From: Cladosporium sp. IMV 00045
Lineage: Eukaryota > Ascomycota > Dothideomycetes > Cladosporiales > Cladosporiaceae
Length of the DNA stretch: 64,000 nt
NCBI GenBank assembly: GCA_001931905.2
Contig: MSJI02000006.1
Coordinates: 1 to 64,000, forward strand
Reading direction: 5' to 3'
Shown: positions 1 through 11,701 of the stretch, one piece after another
Numbering within the stretch: the first letter of the stretch is position 1
Layout: the number at the start of each line of letters is the position of its first letter
Position numbers and translations under genes: made by a program
Notes under the pieces: model-generated
The model's database searches: none
What the model was told of the DNA's origin: nothing
Seen by the model: only the letters and a program-made list of their open reading frames with translations

Positions 1-299
1 CTGCTGCATGTCGTACACAGGAGAAGCTTGATATCTTCGCTATAACATATGCTAGAGTCGTGAATCATCCGCACAGGTGTGCATGGGATGTGTTTTTGGT
101 AGAAAGTCAGGTTGCAAAGTTTACTAGTGGAATGCAGCAGATCGTTGAGAGCGTATGTGGCAGCCAAGCTTTCCGACTCCATACTTACCAATCCACCCCG
201 AATCTGAACGGCGGAATATTGTTATTAGATTTTAATCTTGGATGCCTGCATATTTCCCATAAACTTGCGAATTTCCTAATCCCTGTCAGTGGGAGCCAA
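1..299. other. Intergenic, no gene seen
   Basis: Ordinary base composition with CpA and TpG present, unlike the block that follows. An open frame from 60 runs through the adjacent inverted repeat and has no recognisable motif, so I do not call it. Confidence 0.5.
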
Positions 300-346
300 G
301 GTTACACCAGCGAAAACCCTAACCCTAAAGGCTCGCTGGTGTAACC
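300..346. repeat. 14-bp perfect inverted repeat with telomere-like loop
   Basis: The arm ggttacaccagcga (300-313) is matched exactly by its reverse complement (333-346). The loop holds aaccctaaccctaa (315-328), two units of the CCCTAA/TTAGGG type used by most filamentous fungi at telomeres. A second ctggtgtaacc follows at about 359-370. The sequence just before that second copy, ggttatata, looks like the same arm after CpA-to-TpA changes. This is probably the terminal structure of a repeat element whose body is the degenerate block to the right. Confidence 0.6.
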
Positions 347-1990
347 GGGTTATATAGCTGGTGTAACCAGGATATACCGGCTAAGGGACAGTTAGATTAT
401 AGTAAGAGAACTACTACGTAGCTAGTATATTACCCTATAGTAAAGAAGCGCTAGTAATATACTAGCTTCTATACGTTAGCTTATCTCTACGTAAGTACTT
501 CTTAAGCTACTTTTATCTTAGATCCGCCTCTAGTCCTAACTACTTTCTAGCTATAAATATCTCGCTAATACTTCTTTAATATCTTTATACTTCGATAACT
601 AAAGACGTACTTACTAGGCTAGAGCCGATACTATACTCTATCTAAGAATAAGCGGAGACCTTCGACTAGTCTTTTAACGACTTATAGTAGTAGGATAGTA
701 TTACTAAAGCGAGCGAGTAGTAGCTAGCCCTTAAGATCTTTAATTATCGAGCTCCTCTCCTTACTACTTAAACTATTATAGTTCTCTTTAAAATAGTTCC
801 GGATCCGATTAAACTAGACGGTATAGTAGTAACTTCTATAGACTACTATATAGTACTCTAGAAGATATAAGAAGTAGTCTTCTACTTTAACTATATTAAG
901 TAAACTAAGGGGAGGGAAGGCGAGAGATAGGAAAAGTAAGTATTACTTAATATAGTAAAAAGATAGTAAATACTACGGACCCGTACGCGTAACGCGTCGC
1001 TCGTAATAATATATTTAGTAGAGATTATACTACCTATATCCGAACGCTTACTATTTATAGAAACTATATATAGGTAAGAGCTAGGGTATTATACTTTAAA
1101 TATAGAACGTACGAAGCTAGGCCGCGGAATATAGAACCGCGGGACGTACCGTATAGAGGAACGAGAACTTTAAAAGGCGAAATATAGTAGGGAAAGTAGG
1201 TAGATAAAGGTAAATAGTAGGTAAACGGGTGAAAATAAATAAATTTAGTCTATATAAAGGTCGTACTAGAGGACGTAATAGAGAATTTAAGCGCTATTTT
1301 AGAGCCGTAGTAAGATATCTAGTTAGTTTAAGGATCGGAACCTTAAATCTTTATAGTATACTACTTAGGAGGTACCTAAGTAGTAGCTATAAATCCTAGC
1401 TCGCGGATATCTATCGCTTAATTCCTAACCGCCTATTTACTAGCCGTTTAAGGCTCCTATCTTAAACTATCTACTAGCGTATAGACCGTACGACTCGTCG
1501 AAATATTCCTAAGTATATACTATACTAGTTATATTAGCTTACTAGTATACTAAACGATAGAGACCTTTAATATAGCGATCGTTAGACTAGTACCCTCGGA
1601 AGCGCTAAAGGTAGTAATATTAAGCTTTAGAGTACGGATAAGGGCGACGGTCTTAAATACTTTAGCTCTTTCTACTACCCGAAAGCCTCGGTTATAATCT
1701 CGTAAGCGGATTACGGTATTATACCTTACCCTCTCTTATTATAGATCCTAATCTCTCTATAGACTATATTTCTTCCTTATATAGCGCTACTACCCCGCTA
1801 CCTTAACTTAGACCGAAATAGGATACGAGGTATACCGGTATTATTTAGCTTCTAACGAGGCACTTAACGATATTAATTAGAGTTTTAAGGTCGTTATAGG
1901 AGAAGATAAGTAGCTTTATAATATAATGTAACGAAATAAGGCGTAGGCGTATTATTAAACGAATAACTATATCCGCGAGCGGAGCTTTCG
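347..1990. mobile_element. RIP-degenerated repeat, probably a dead transposon
   Basis: About 1.6 kb in which CpA and TpG dinucleotides are nearly absent, while CpG (for example acgcgtaacgcgtcgctcg near 980) and TpA are abundant. That is the classic product of repeat-induced point mutation, which converts CpA to TpA on both strands of repeated DNA. No open frame survives. The transition back to normal composition is fairly sharp near 1985-2050. The element class cannot be told from the present sequence. The inverted repeat at the left edge suggests a terminal structure, but no matching right terminus was found. Confidence 0.75.
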
Positions 1991-2345
1991 ATAGTCTAGA
2001 AAATGGTATTAACTTAATCATTTTTAGGAATTGTAAATAGCGGTAGAGGGGTTTGAAGTTGTTATTAGTCCTATAGCTCGCTTAGTGCTCTATGTAACCG
2101 CTTAAATCCGGTATCTGCTTAACGAAGGCAATCACTCGGATAGGGTAATCGCTCGACGGCTCCTATCGCATACTAGCACCATCTCAAGGGTAGATCACAA
2201 TCTCAACGTGTTTGATAGCCGCTATCCACCGTCGTACATCGTCGGAGGATGGCCGCCCGCGCTTACGCTAGCCTAAGAAGGTGTGTCTGACCCCTACTCC
2301 TTCTCCTATACTTGTATATTGTATCTATCATATATGAGTGGTATG
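1991..2345. other. Intergenic, 3' flank of the antiporter gene
   Basis: Normal-composition DNA between the RIP-degraded block and the stop of the antiporter gene. No coding or RNA feature was recognised. Confidence 0.4.
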
Positions 2346-4488
2346 CTAATCTGTCTTTTTATAGCTGTTCCTTCTTCCTGAGAGCCTACCCAGCGACCTT
2401 GTTCGATAAACTCCGTCTCTGAGTGCGAAAGAAGTGATCGGGCTGCCTAAGTCTCCAGACCGCGGTGATCTCACTATACCCTCGTCTGCAAACTGAATAC
2501 GCAGTCCTTCTTTTTCCTCCTCATCCTTCTCCTTACCTATGACTTCGTCCTCATCCCTGCCATTACTGTCCTCTTTGTCATCTCCAAGTTTCCAGACAGG
2601 CGTTTCAGGCATTGCCCTACCATGCGAAACGCCCCTCGATACAGGCCGCGATACAATCGACATGTTCCTTGATCTTGAAAATGTCGAGAGAGGGCGAGAT
2701 ACAGAAACATTCCTGCTTCTTGACACTCGGTCGCAGCCACAGTCCCTCTCTTCGTCAGTAAGGCCATCTTCGCGACTAATGACGCGCGAAAAGCGGTTGT
2801 GCCTAACCACACTACCATGCATAGGGTCAATGTGGCTGTTCGGCGGTAGAGCCTCGCTCATACTCATCCTGCGCTCCATGCTCGGCTCGAGCTCCGTAAT
2901 AGTCTGCACGCCTCTCCAGCGATAGATGGTCTCAAGGGCTGGAATGCTTAAGCCGTGGACAATAATACTAAATAACACAAGAAAATAAACGACAGGTCCC
3001 ATAGCGCGGAGCATGTTTTCCTCTTCGTGCGTTTCGGCGTCCTTAAGGTGCGGGAAGAGATGGCGCGCGTGCTCGACGTAGAAGACTGCGCCAATCCCAA
3101 TAGGGCCAAAGTAGCCCATAAATAGGGATTCTTTCCAGTCTTTGATAGTATTCGGCATTGTTTTATAGATGACCATCATCACAGGGATACGGCGGAGGAC
3201 GAGCACTAGGATCCCAAGCGCGACGAGGCGTGCGGGTGTAATTCCTGTGACCTCGGAGTTGAACTCGGACCACGGCAGGATGGTACCAATGTACATAAAG
3301 CCACCGAAATTCAGCAGGACGTCGATCGAGGAGTTGACTTCATCATGGCGAGTGAGAGCTTCGTTAAGGTAAGCGCCGTTCCAATTCATAGCGCAGCCAG
3401 CGACGAAGCAGGCGAGTAGATCGTCGAGACCAGCAAGGCCTAAGATGCCGAGAATGAAGAGGCCAAGGGCGCTGGGTAGCACGAGGAGGGACTCGGTGTC
3501 GATCCATTTTCTGTAAAGGTCAGTCCGTGTATCTGTGCAAGGACCGAATTTTGAAGACGGAGAGAGACAAGACAAGGCAGGAAGGGCGGGGGGAACAGAC
3601 CGTCTCAGAGTGAAAGTGACAGCGTGCATGACCGCGATGCCAACAACGGCACCGACGACTACACCGACCAAAATGAAGTATAACCAGCCTTCCACAATCC
3701 AGACCTCGATAGCCTTACCTGTTCCACCACCAAGACGGCCTACATCTGCTGATCTGTGTTCCAAGCCGGGCTTAAAGTCGACACCGTCTGTAGGAGCATG
3801 GCGAATAAGGTAGGTAGCAAGGAGCAAGAACGGAAACGCAAAGCCATCGTTCGCTCCAGCTTCGGCTGAAATGATCTCTCGCAAAGCTCGCGGAACATAT
3901 CTGTCCGCAAATGGGCCTTTGGCAATGGCTTGCGATAGGACGGGATCTGTCGGCGTTACCAACGAAGCAATAACCATGGCAGTGAGAGTGGTCTGCTTAG
4001 GTATCATCAACATGACACACCCGGTGGTGCAGAGCCACATAACTGTCATGACAGGGATGAGGAGGAGGAACATTTCCTTCCAGCGATGCCAGGGATATTT
4101 AGCGGGCAGCTGGTAACCAGCCATGACCAGCTGGATGCCAATGACAACACGAGCGACACCCTGCCGAATGTCAGCAATCTCAGGATATATACGGGAGAAG
4201 CATGCAGGCGCACCAAGGTAATCGCATTTGCTTGTCCCTCGGCCGCTGAGCCCCATCTTTCGGAGTCCAGAAACTCTGCTGCGATGGGCCCGAGGGTGAT
4301 GCCAATCAGGATAGCGGGTAAAGCCTCGCCAAGGTACCATACTTGTTTGATCTTCACTGATGCAAGACCGTATAGGATGGTGAAGGCGCCTGTGTGAGAT
4401 TAGCTATAAGTCTTGTTCGCGTGACCAGGGTCGTTCTACCAAGTACCGAGATGACGATATTGAGCTCGCTGATGTCCAGGGTCGGCAT
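2346..4488 (-). CDS. Plasma-membrane Na+/H+ antiporter, Nha1/Sod2 type
   Basis: Predicted to exchange Na+ (and probably K+) for H+ across the plasma membrane for salt and pH tolerance. Four exons give an open product of 649 residues: 4440-4488, 4214-4389, 3601-4160 and 2346-3510. The reading starts MPTLDISELN at 4488. Family landmarks are a first helix with LGEALPAILIGITLGPIAAE, then ARVVIGIQLVMAGYQLP, the transport motifs VTPTDPVLSQA and AEAGANDGFAFPF (the acidic pair of this family), and many hydrophobic helices. A hydrophilic cytosolic tail rich in Arg, Ser, Asp and Glu occupies roughly the last 170 residues, as in fungal Nha1. The third intron (3511-3600) is a multiple of three without stops, so a read-through form is also open; I prefer splicing because it restores the helix sequence. 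The gene lies about 350 bases from the RIP-degraded repeat yet looks undamaged. Confidence 0.88.
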
Positions 4489-6182
4489 AGTTGCGGTGGG
4501 CTGGAGCTACGTCGAGAATGCGAACGGGTGACGCCTCAGGCGTTAGGCGAGTCAACCAAAATTTGAAAAGATGCGGACATGAAAGCCTCGCCAAAGGCGT
4601 ATAGGGTGGCTCGAGCGAGTATGATGGCGACGTAAAATACACACGATCGCGGACCGGGCGACTTGGTCAGTTTGACATGGTGTAGAGATAAAGTAGAATC
4701 GAAGTGGTGGTACGTCACGTCCGAAAAGGCTCGGACGTTTGGAAGAAGCTGCGAACACAAGTTGCCTGCATGTAACGTGCTCCAAGCAGGACTATATATA
4801 CTGTGAGTGGCGAGGTAACGGGATGAGACGGGCACGGAAGAGAGCCCTGTGAGCCTGACACAATAGCCGTTGCCTAGCCATCTTAGCCATGTCGGGTTGA
4901 GGGATGTTGTGAGCGAGGCCTTCGAGATTCGCATGATTATATCTCCTGGCCCTGGCGAGTGTGTGGTGGGGGTTGAAACTATGGAGCCTAGGTTGCGCAT
5001 CTCGAGACGGAAGGACAGAGCAGAGATTGCGACATGCCGCGGCGCAAAACGTCTGGGATGGACGATCAGTGCAAGAGAGTCACATTCAGCCTCCTTCGTG
5101 GTGCGCGGCCACGCATGATAGCGAGCACAGTGCAATAATAATAACAATGCTGTGTGCTGTCATATGGAGCCATCGGCGAGTATCGGAGGATGAGCGGGCC
5201 AGGGCGAGCCTTGGGAGGCAGGAACTGGCCATGACGAGCCTTGGTATCGAGATGCCATGGGATGGCGACCAGAAGGGGGCTCGGTGGAGGAACTCGTGTC
5301 TTGACGGCCACTCGTCGACGTAAGCAGACTGGCAGCACAAGGGCGAGAAAGCGCGCGATGTGCAGGCGCTTGATGCTAAGAGAAATGACCTTGGCGAGCA
5401 GGCGGCCCAGTCGCGCCGCTACATCGAGCCAAGTCGTGAGGCTCTCGGATGTCGACACTGGCGGTGATGCTTCACCCTGCCGACCCCAGAACTCTTTCGC
5501 AAGGCAACGTCTCTTCGCTTGGGGATTGTCAGGGGTGCCTCCTATGAGGCTGGCGGCGGCGGGCGTGGTTGCGGGTCCACCACGTCTCGTGGTGCTGGGC
5601 GGGGGGAGCGGAGGCTTGGCGTCTTGGCGACTGCGAGTCGGCTTTGCCGCGGAGGCGGAAAGAGCAGCTTGCCTTCGCGCCGTGATCAGACTGCTGGGTG
5701 AAATCCCCGTGCGACCACATTCGAATCTCTAGTGACGCTGGAGTGGCTCACATGTGAGAGTCGTGGGGATGTTTGTCGCGCGCAAGGGCGCTGCTTGGTC
5801 TGCATCAGCGCGGACCCCGACGCTGTTGCCTCAGCAAATGCATCCAACTCTAGACCGAGAAGCAGCCACTCACCTGGGCGTTTCCCTGATCCATGATTTG
5901 ACTGGCCGCTAAGCTCCTTCCTCGGCTCGCCAAGCGACGCCACGCCTGGCCATGTTTTGTCGCCGCGCTCAGGAGGTCTTCTCTCAGTGCAAATCATCAA
6001 CGCCTTCTCCGGCGCCCACGTCCAAGGGACCCTCCCAGACCGGTCTTGCCCCGTACGCTGCAATCTTTTGGTGTAATGTGATTGTTCCTTCTCAAATGTA
6101 CGAATCTTGCCAGTCTTAGACCTACCTCACTCAGCTCACTGCTGCGTAAGTTTCAAGTTCTCCGGCACCTTGAACGCAAGCT
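4489..6182. other. Intergenic, 5' side of the antiporter; no supported gene
   Basis: GC-rich DNA with several overlapping short open frames on both strands (longest about 200 residues). They have no recognisable domain, strongly biased Arg/Ser/Pro/Ala composition, and none stands out from the others. I see the upstream region of the antiporter here and no gene I can defend. Confidence 0.4.
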
Positions 6183-6580
6183 TCAGCATTTTTCGGATTC
6201 CCATTTTCCGTCATTGTGCTCCTTGACCGTAATGAATCCAGGACTGCTGACGGGGTTCATTGCACCGCCAATCCCTTTGAAGCGGCCAGGCATTGCCCAG
6301 TCAGCCAGTATTCCTCTGGCATCAACTTGGATGGCGCCGAGCATCGTGAGGTTGATGCGCCCGCTCCTGATCATAGCAAAGGAGTCTTCAGAGCCAAAAC
6401 TTGATGCCCCAACGCCGAGTGTGACTGTCTCCATGCCTGCTGTGATGACATCAGCGTCCTCGCCCTCAAGTTATCCAGATAGTCGCCCAAGCCCAGGATT
6501 CCGTTCTCGGATTGAAGCGTCACAGCGACGTTCTTCTGCAAGAGAAGGCGCCAACAAGGGCCTCCCACTTTAGACGGCAT
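6183..6580 (-). pseudogene. Fragment of succinyl-CoA:3-ketoacid CoA transferase
   Basis: Only a piece of the second (beta-like) domain of a SCOT-family CoA transferase remains. The fragment begins near 6529 with VAVTLQSENGILGLG, which contains the family SENG motif with the catalytic glutamate. After about 6465 the match continues in another frame: EDADVITAGMETVTLG, then SFAMIRSGRINLTMLGAIQV and GIGGAMNPVSSPG. The frame change and the loss of the first domain and the C-terminus mark it as a dead fragment. An unmodelled intron at the frame change is possible but would not restore the missing domain. The full-length enzyme is mitochondrial and moves CoA between succinate and acetoacetate. Confidence 0.7.
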
Positions 6581-7109
6581 GATGCTGCCTGGCTTGCCTT
6601 TGACCCCCGCGAAAAGCTGTAATCAGCACTGGGCCGCCTTTTTGCGTTACTTGTCGCAAGTCATACACCCGCCATGCATTGAAGCCCTGCTGGTGTCGAT
6701 TCCAGCGCGCCAAGCCCGGGGTGGGGGAAGAGGGCGGAGGGCGGTGGAAAGGGGTCGGCGTGACTTGTCAAGCCCGATCCAGCAAAGTGCACACTCTGCT
6801 CTGCTTCAATCATAGGAAAATTCGACTACCCGATTCCCTCGTTCGGATTGAGATTAAGCATTGGCTTCAATCACGGGCAGATCGGGTCAGGTGGGAGTGG
6901 AGCCGAAAACAGCTGCCGAACCGTTGGACAATCGAGTAAATAGAAAGCCTAGGAAGGAAGATGAACGAAGGCCTTAAAGGGCTCCAATTCTAGCCGGCAT
7001 CATCTCCTGTTTCAGAACGACGCGTTTCTAAGTAGCCCGTTGTAGGAAAGTTCAAAACAGCCTCCGACAGCAAAGTGACAAAAGAGGGCAAGTTTCGCAA
7101 ATCAACCGA
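6581..7109. other. Intergenic, no gene seen
   Basis: No recognisable CoA-transferase sequence continues here, and no other coding signal was found. It separates the pseudogene fragment from the stop of the glutathione transferase gene. Confidence 0.4.
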
Positions 7110-8151
7110 TCACTTGGCATCCTTTTCCATAGCTTCTAGAATCCATCCTGAGCGCTCCCTTCCGATCTTCTTCAATTCTTCGTCTGGCAAGTCATTGAGT
7201 TGGAGGTAAATATGGGGACTTGGTATATTGCGACCCCTTTCAAATCCAGGCCGGGCGAGAAGCCTATACATCCAGTCTTTGACGTGAGGGAATTCGTCGA
7301 TTTGAGATAGCCCACTGTACTCTGTGGCACGGTTTAGCTCAGCGCTGTTGCACTTCGACCAACATGGAGTGATACAGCATCGAGTAACAGAAGACTTACT
7401 GAACGCAGTGGCCCATGGCCAGATAGCTATGTCGGCGATGGTAAGGTGGTCGCCCACAAGAAACCCGGATGGGTTTTGCGCGAGAGCCTTGTCCATTGTG
7501 CGATATAGGCGGCGAGTCTCGTTCACATAACGCTTCAATGCATATTGTTGATCTCCAGGAGCGGACACTGGTGTTGTCATAGCTCGTCAGTAACTCGAAT
7601 TAACTTCCAACCGTCACCTCAAGGCAGCCATTGCTTACTCTCAAAATGATTCGCCTGTCCTTGCATTGGGCCTTGGCCGCTCACTTGCCAAAAGAGCTAC
7701 CGAAGTCCGTGTAAGCATTTCATTGCTTCGAGCGGGGATATCACATAATCCGCAGGCTTACCCAGCTCGTCATCTCCCAATGCTCTTTGGAGCCACTGGG
7801 GTAAGAGATCTTGTGGTCGACATCGTATCGCTCCGCAAGATACTGCAAGATCGTACCACTTTCCCAGATCTTCAGCTCTTCGCCATCAGCGCCCACATCA
7901 ACAAGGGCTGGGATGCGACCGTTGGGATTGATGTCGAGGTACCATTGTTCTTTTTGCTCATGTTCAAAGAGCTTGATCGGGCGTACCTATAAGAGGAGTC
8001 TCTGTTATTGATCTTTCCTTTTAGTCATCGCCAAACGATCAAGCTGTCGTACGTTGTATTTCAGACCCAACTCTTCGAGGGCAATAGAAATCTTCAGAGG
8101 ATTTGGAGTACCCTCACAGTAGAGAATGATGTTGTGCTTCATTGCGCTCAT
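7110..8151 (-). CDS. Glutathione S-transferase, Ure2p-like
   Basis: Predicted cytosolic glutathione transferase conjugating glutathione to electrophiles. Five exons give 258 residues in frame: 8053-8151, 7762-7986, 7639-7696, 7400-7582 and 7110-7321, each with GT-AG ends. The thioredoxin-like N domain reads IILYCEGTPNPLKISIALEE, then PNGRIPALVD and the glutathione-binding stretch WESGTILQYLAERY. The linker GQGPMQGQANHF is typical of the Ure2p-like class. The C-terminal helical domain contains FLVGDHLTIADIAIWPWA, the N-capping-box region of GSTs. I chose ATG 8151 because upstream in-frame sequence does not resemble the family. It is flanked by a long intergenic region upstream, and no shared promoter is evident. 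Confidence 0.88.
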
Positions 8152-9413
8152 GTTGTTAGAGTATTGGTTGCTGTTGCTCTTGATTTGATGGAGTCCGAGC
8201 TTTTGAAGGTAGTGGAAGATACAATTTCTGATGGGTTTCGAACCTGACGACTCTGCTGTGGACAGCACACAAGTTCTCCTGGGGGCCTTCACTTATACTT
8301 ATAGTCTCTCGCGCCCCTTGACTGACAAAACCGGAGAGCTGAGCAATCACGCTGACTGTACACAGACAGGAAGTCGTGTTGACCACAAGCAGGGATAAAT
8401 GCAAGCCTAGATCACACGCAGGCCGTCAATACAGGTTGCCAGTTGCTATAGGTCATCCACCGAGATGACTTCCGGCTTCATTCCAGCGGCATCAGTGGTG
8501 CAAATGAAAGCCCCAAAGCATACTAGAATATATAGCCCATCTGTTATCCGTTCTAACCTGCCGGTGGGCCGAGTCGTTTAAAGACACTGTGTTCCTCGTT
8601 CGCTCAAAACTTCCATTGATAATTAGATCTTGGCCGTGACCAACTGACAACCCTAACACACCAAGATTTGACGGTGTCGCAACAGCAACAGGTACGGTGC
8701 ATGAAGCTGCCGGGATGGTTACCAAGCCAGTGTTGCCCTAAAGTCGCGCTGCTGATATCCAAGCTCACATGCTTATGCGCCGGCATTCAAGCGGTCACAC
8801 TACTCAAGCTCCGCTTCTGATTTGTCCGTTCGTATTGTGGAGAGCCCCGAGGCGTGCGAGGATCCCATAAGCACTATCGGATCTCGACCACTGCCTCGGC
8901 CGGTATGTTGTGCTCGCTCTTCGGCAGGATTATTGTCCGAATCTCAGTTGCTTGCAACCTCACAGAGACCTCGACCACTGACTGCCAACTTGAACAGCAT
9001 AGGCGAGAAGCAGAGTTTGTTTTCATTCGAGAAGATCGGGAATTATGTAATCCGGGCTCATCAAAAGTATCCATGTCAATGGCATTCAAAATCTACCGAG
9101 GAAAAGGATGTGTCGATCGATGACTGTAGACTGCCGACGGTACAGAGACTGACGGGAAGCATTTTCATAGATAGTCTAGACTATTGTGTGCTTTTGAGAT
9201 CACGCTAGAGCCTTGCGTACTCGGTGCTCTGCCGTAGTTGCTCTTGATGATCAAGATTCTACGCCCAGGCTCATCTATGAGCTTTAGCTATGTGGGCTCC
9301 AAATGTAGAAAGTCGCCGCTTCTCTTGCGCATTTCTGGGATTTTGCTAAGAGCCCACGAGAAGCGGGTCATAACTCTCGCTTCTTTGCTTCTCGGTATTC
9401 ATTCGCGTTGTAT
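8152..9413. other. Intergenic, no gene seen
   Basis: 1.26 kb between the start of the glutathione transferase and the 3' end of the permease. Open frames of 60-130 residues occur on both strands but show no motif and overlap one another. I see nothing that supports a gene. Confidence 0.4.
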
Positions 9414-11701
9414 CTATTCCACTTTCTTGATGAGCTCCGCTGGACTGCGATAGATCTTTCTGCCTCTCAAAAAGTAATATACGACGCTCAGCACGAGAAT
9501 GAGACAAAAGATGGCGCTCGACCTGTAAACCAAAGCAGAGACTAGTTAGCTTTGTAGATAGTAGTACAGTTCATCGGGGATGTGAGTGCTCACCAATTCA
9601 TGTCTTCAGGGCCTGTCCCATTGAACAGCGGGAAGAAGCTTATGACCGTGGCTGTCAACATGTACAGCAGCGCGATCACATTGAGCAGAATGCCCCAGCG
9701 ACCGAGAGACCAGCGAGCGGGAGGCAAAGGGTCGCCAAAACAGCGGCGCCAGAGCACACAACCAATACTCAGGGCATAGGTAAGTCCGAGAGCTCCCGTG
9801 AGAAGGCCAACGATGGAGTTGAAAACTCGGTCCCCGCCAAGATTGAGAAGTGCAATAATGACACATATGCAGAGTGAGGCTAAGATCGAGTTCACCGGAA
9901 GAGGAGCGCCGTCTACCACTCTGATTCGGGTAAACCAATTTGAGAAAGGGAGCCCTCTAATCTTCGAGTCAGCAAGACTTTCGTGGCCGTTGGCCTTGAC
10001 GTTCGAAAGATGCTTAACTTACCCGTCGCGAGCAAACGCCCATCCTTGGCGGGAGGCTGCAGCCACCGCGTTGATCGTCATGCCTTCTTCAGGTCAGCAC
10101 CGTTCAATCTGCATTCATCGACGTATTCAAGCTCTTACTGATCTGAATGACGATAACACCCACAGCTAGCGCGACAGCGCCGCCGACGCTATCAAGGGCT
10201 TCCGCAAAGAGCTCCACGTATGGATAGTTGGGGTCGCCGTTCATAATTTGCTTGTCGATATCTGTGGTGATGAAGCAAGCCGTAATCGTCGCCGCGAGAC
10301 CCAGCGCACCATTGATGAGTGTGGTAAGCATCATCATACGAGGAACGGTACGCGAAGCGTCCCTGACCTTAATAGAACAAGTCAGCACTGGTATCCAGGA
10401 AATGTGCAAATCAGCACGAACCTCTTCTGCCATATGAGCGGCACTGTCTACTCCAGCGAATGCCGATGATGAGGCGAGCTGACCCAGCACGACTGCTGCA
10501 CCCATGCTTGGCCACCCTCCCCAATTCTCAAAGTGACCAAACACTTCGGCGGCCGATACCTTTGGCGCCAGAACCCATGCCGGAATGTGGAACTGCTTAT
10601 GTTAGCACAGCTTGTCTCGCAGCATCGGTGGATTTGCGACCCAGATAGTTACCCACCCCAAACCATAAAAAGATATGTAGATAGAGAATCATTCCCTCAA
10701 ACATCGGCAATCTTCGGGCAGCGAAGGTGTTGAAAGCTGTCGCAAGCAGGGCAATGGCAATTGTCATCAGGGTCACATGCCTATAAGCGTCAATGATGAG
10801 TGGGCTATTGCTGGAGAAAAGTGTCATACCAGCTTTGGATCTCGTAGTCTGACGTCACAGAGGCGCAGAGGAGGATAGTGTATCCTGCTCCGAACGAAGT
10901 GGTGGCAATGAAAGCTTGCCAGCCTTGTTGAAGCGGAAAAATATCAGCTTTAGATCGCCACGTCACGGTATCTGATCTTACCTAGTGCAGCCAGCCATCC
11001 GGAGGCGTAGCTCAGTACGTTTTGAATGCCAGGTGGCGCAAACTCTGAGACCCTGCTGAATGTGAACACAAGCTCAAGAAAAGACACGACGAGTCATATA
11101 CCAGTGATACTGGCCACCAGCAGTGGGTGCCCTGCGAACAAGATCAATTTTCCGAACGAGAACCAATCCTCGTGACATTTGAGGCTTACATGGAAGCCAT
11201 TTCGGCCATGGACGCTGTGGTCACCATAGTCAAGATCCATGTGGCGATGTAAACGTAGGTCAATCCCTATCTGAATGTCAGCATCACTCTGCAAATTCCT
11301 CAAAGAATGAGCGACCGCGAGACTCACAGCTCTTCCACCATTAAGTTGGCCAATGCCTGCAGTACTGCGTTCATCAGCATATGTCCGGCCGTGAGCATTC
11401 ATTGGATCTTCTTACATGAACATTGTCTCCCATGTTGCCATGAGGACGCAAGTGAGACCGAGGACAGAAAGTGAACGGAAATTGCGCTGCAGTATCTCGA
11501 TTAGCCGCTATGGTGGGCTTGTTGTTCAAATGCTTGACTCACATCCAGCTTTTGTTTCTTTCCAAGTCTGTCCATGTCGGCCTGGTCGTGTTCATTGCCA
11601 TGATGATATTCAACATCCTCCTTGGTAGCGTTCAATCCACCAGAGCCACCATCTGTATATTCCAAATCTTGTTGGAGCTCGATCGCATCACCTTTCGCCA
11701 T
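9414..11701 (-). CDS. Amino-acid/GABA permease, APC superfamily
   Basis: Predicted plasma-membrane importer of amino acids, GABA or a related amine. The start MAKGDAIELQQ at 11701 opens a 53-residue hydrophilic N-terminus (exon 11543-11701). The next exon (11416-11486) encodes NFRSLSVLGLTCVLMATWE, the first helix. Further exons carry QLASSSAFAGVDSAAHMAEE (family motif near helix 6), then GALGLAATITACFI, a region ending GWAFARDG, and LPVNSILASLCICVIIALL. The last exon ends at 9414 with a Lys-rich tail. The gene has roughly eight short introns. I checked the frame at the first three exon joins and the last; the middle joins are inferred. No stop interrupts the recognisable helices, in contrast to the paralogous permeases in the duplicated segment. 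Substrate cannot be told. Confidence 0.82.

Noticed and set aside
300..346. A true chromosome end
   Set aside because: Only two telomere-type units are present, and they are enclosed in an inverted repeat with sequence on both sides.
4536..6063. Several open frames of 80-203 residues on both strands
   Set aside because: They overlap each other, have Arg/Ser/Pro-biased composition and no motif, and no frame is better than its alternatives.
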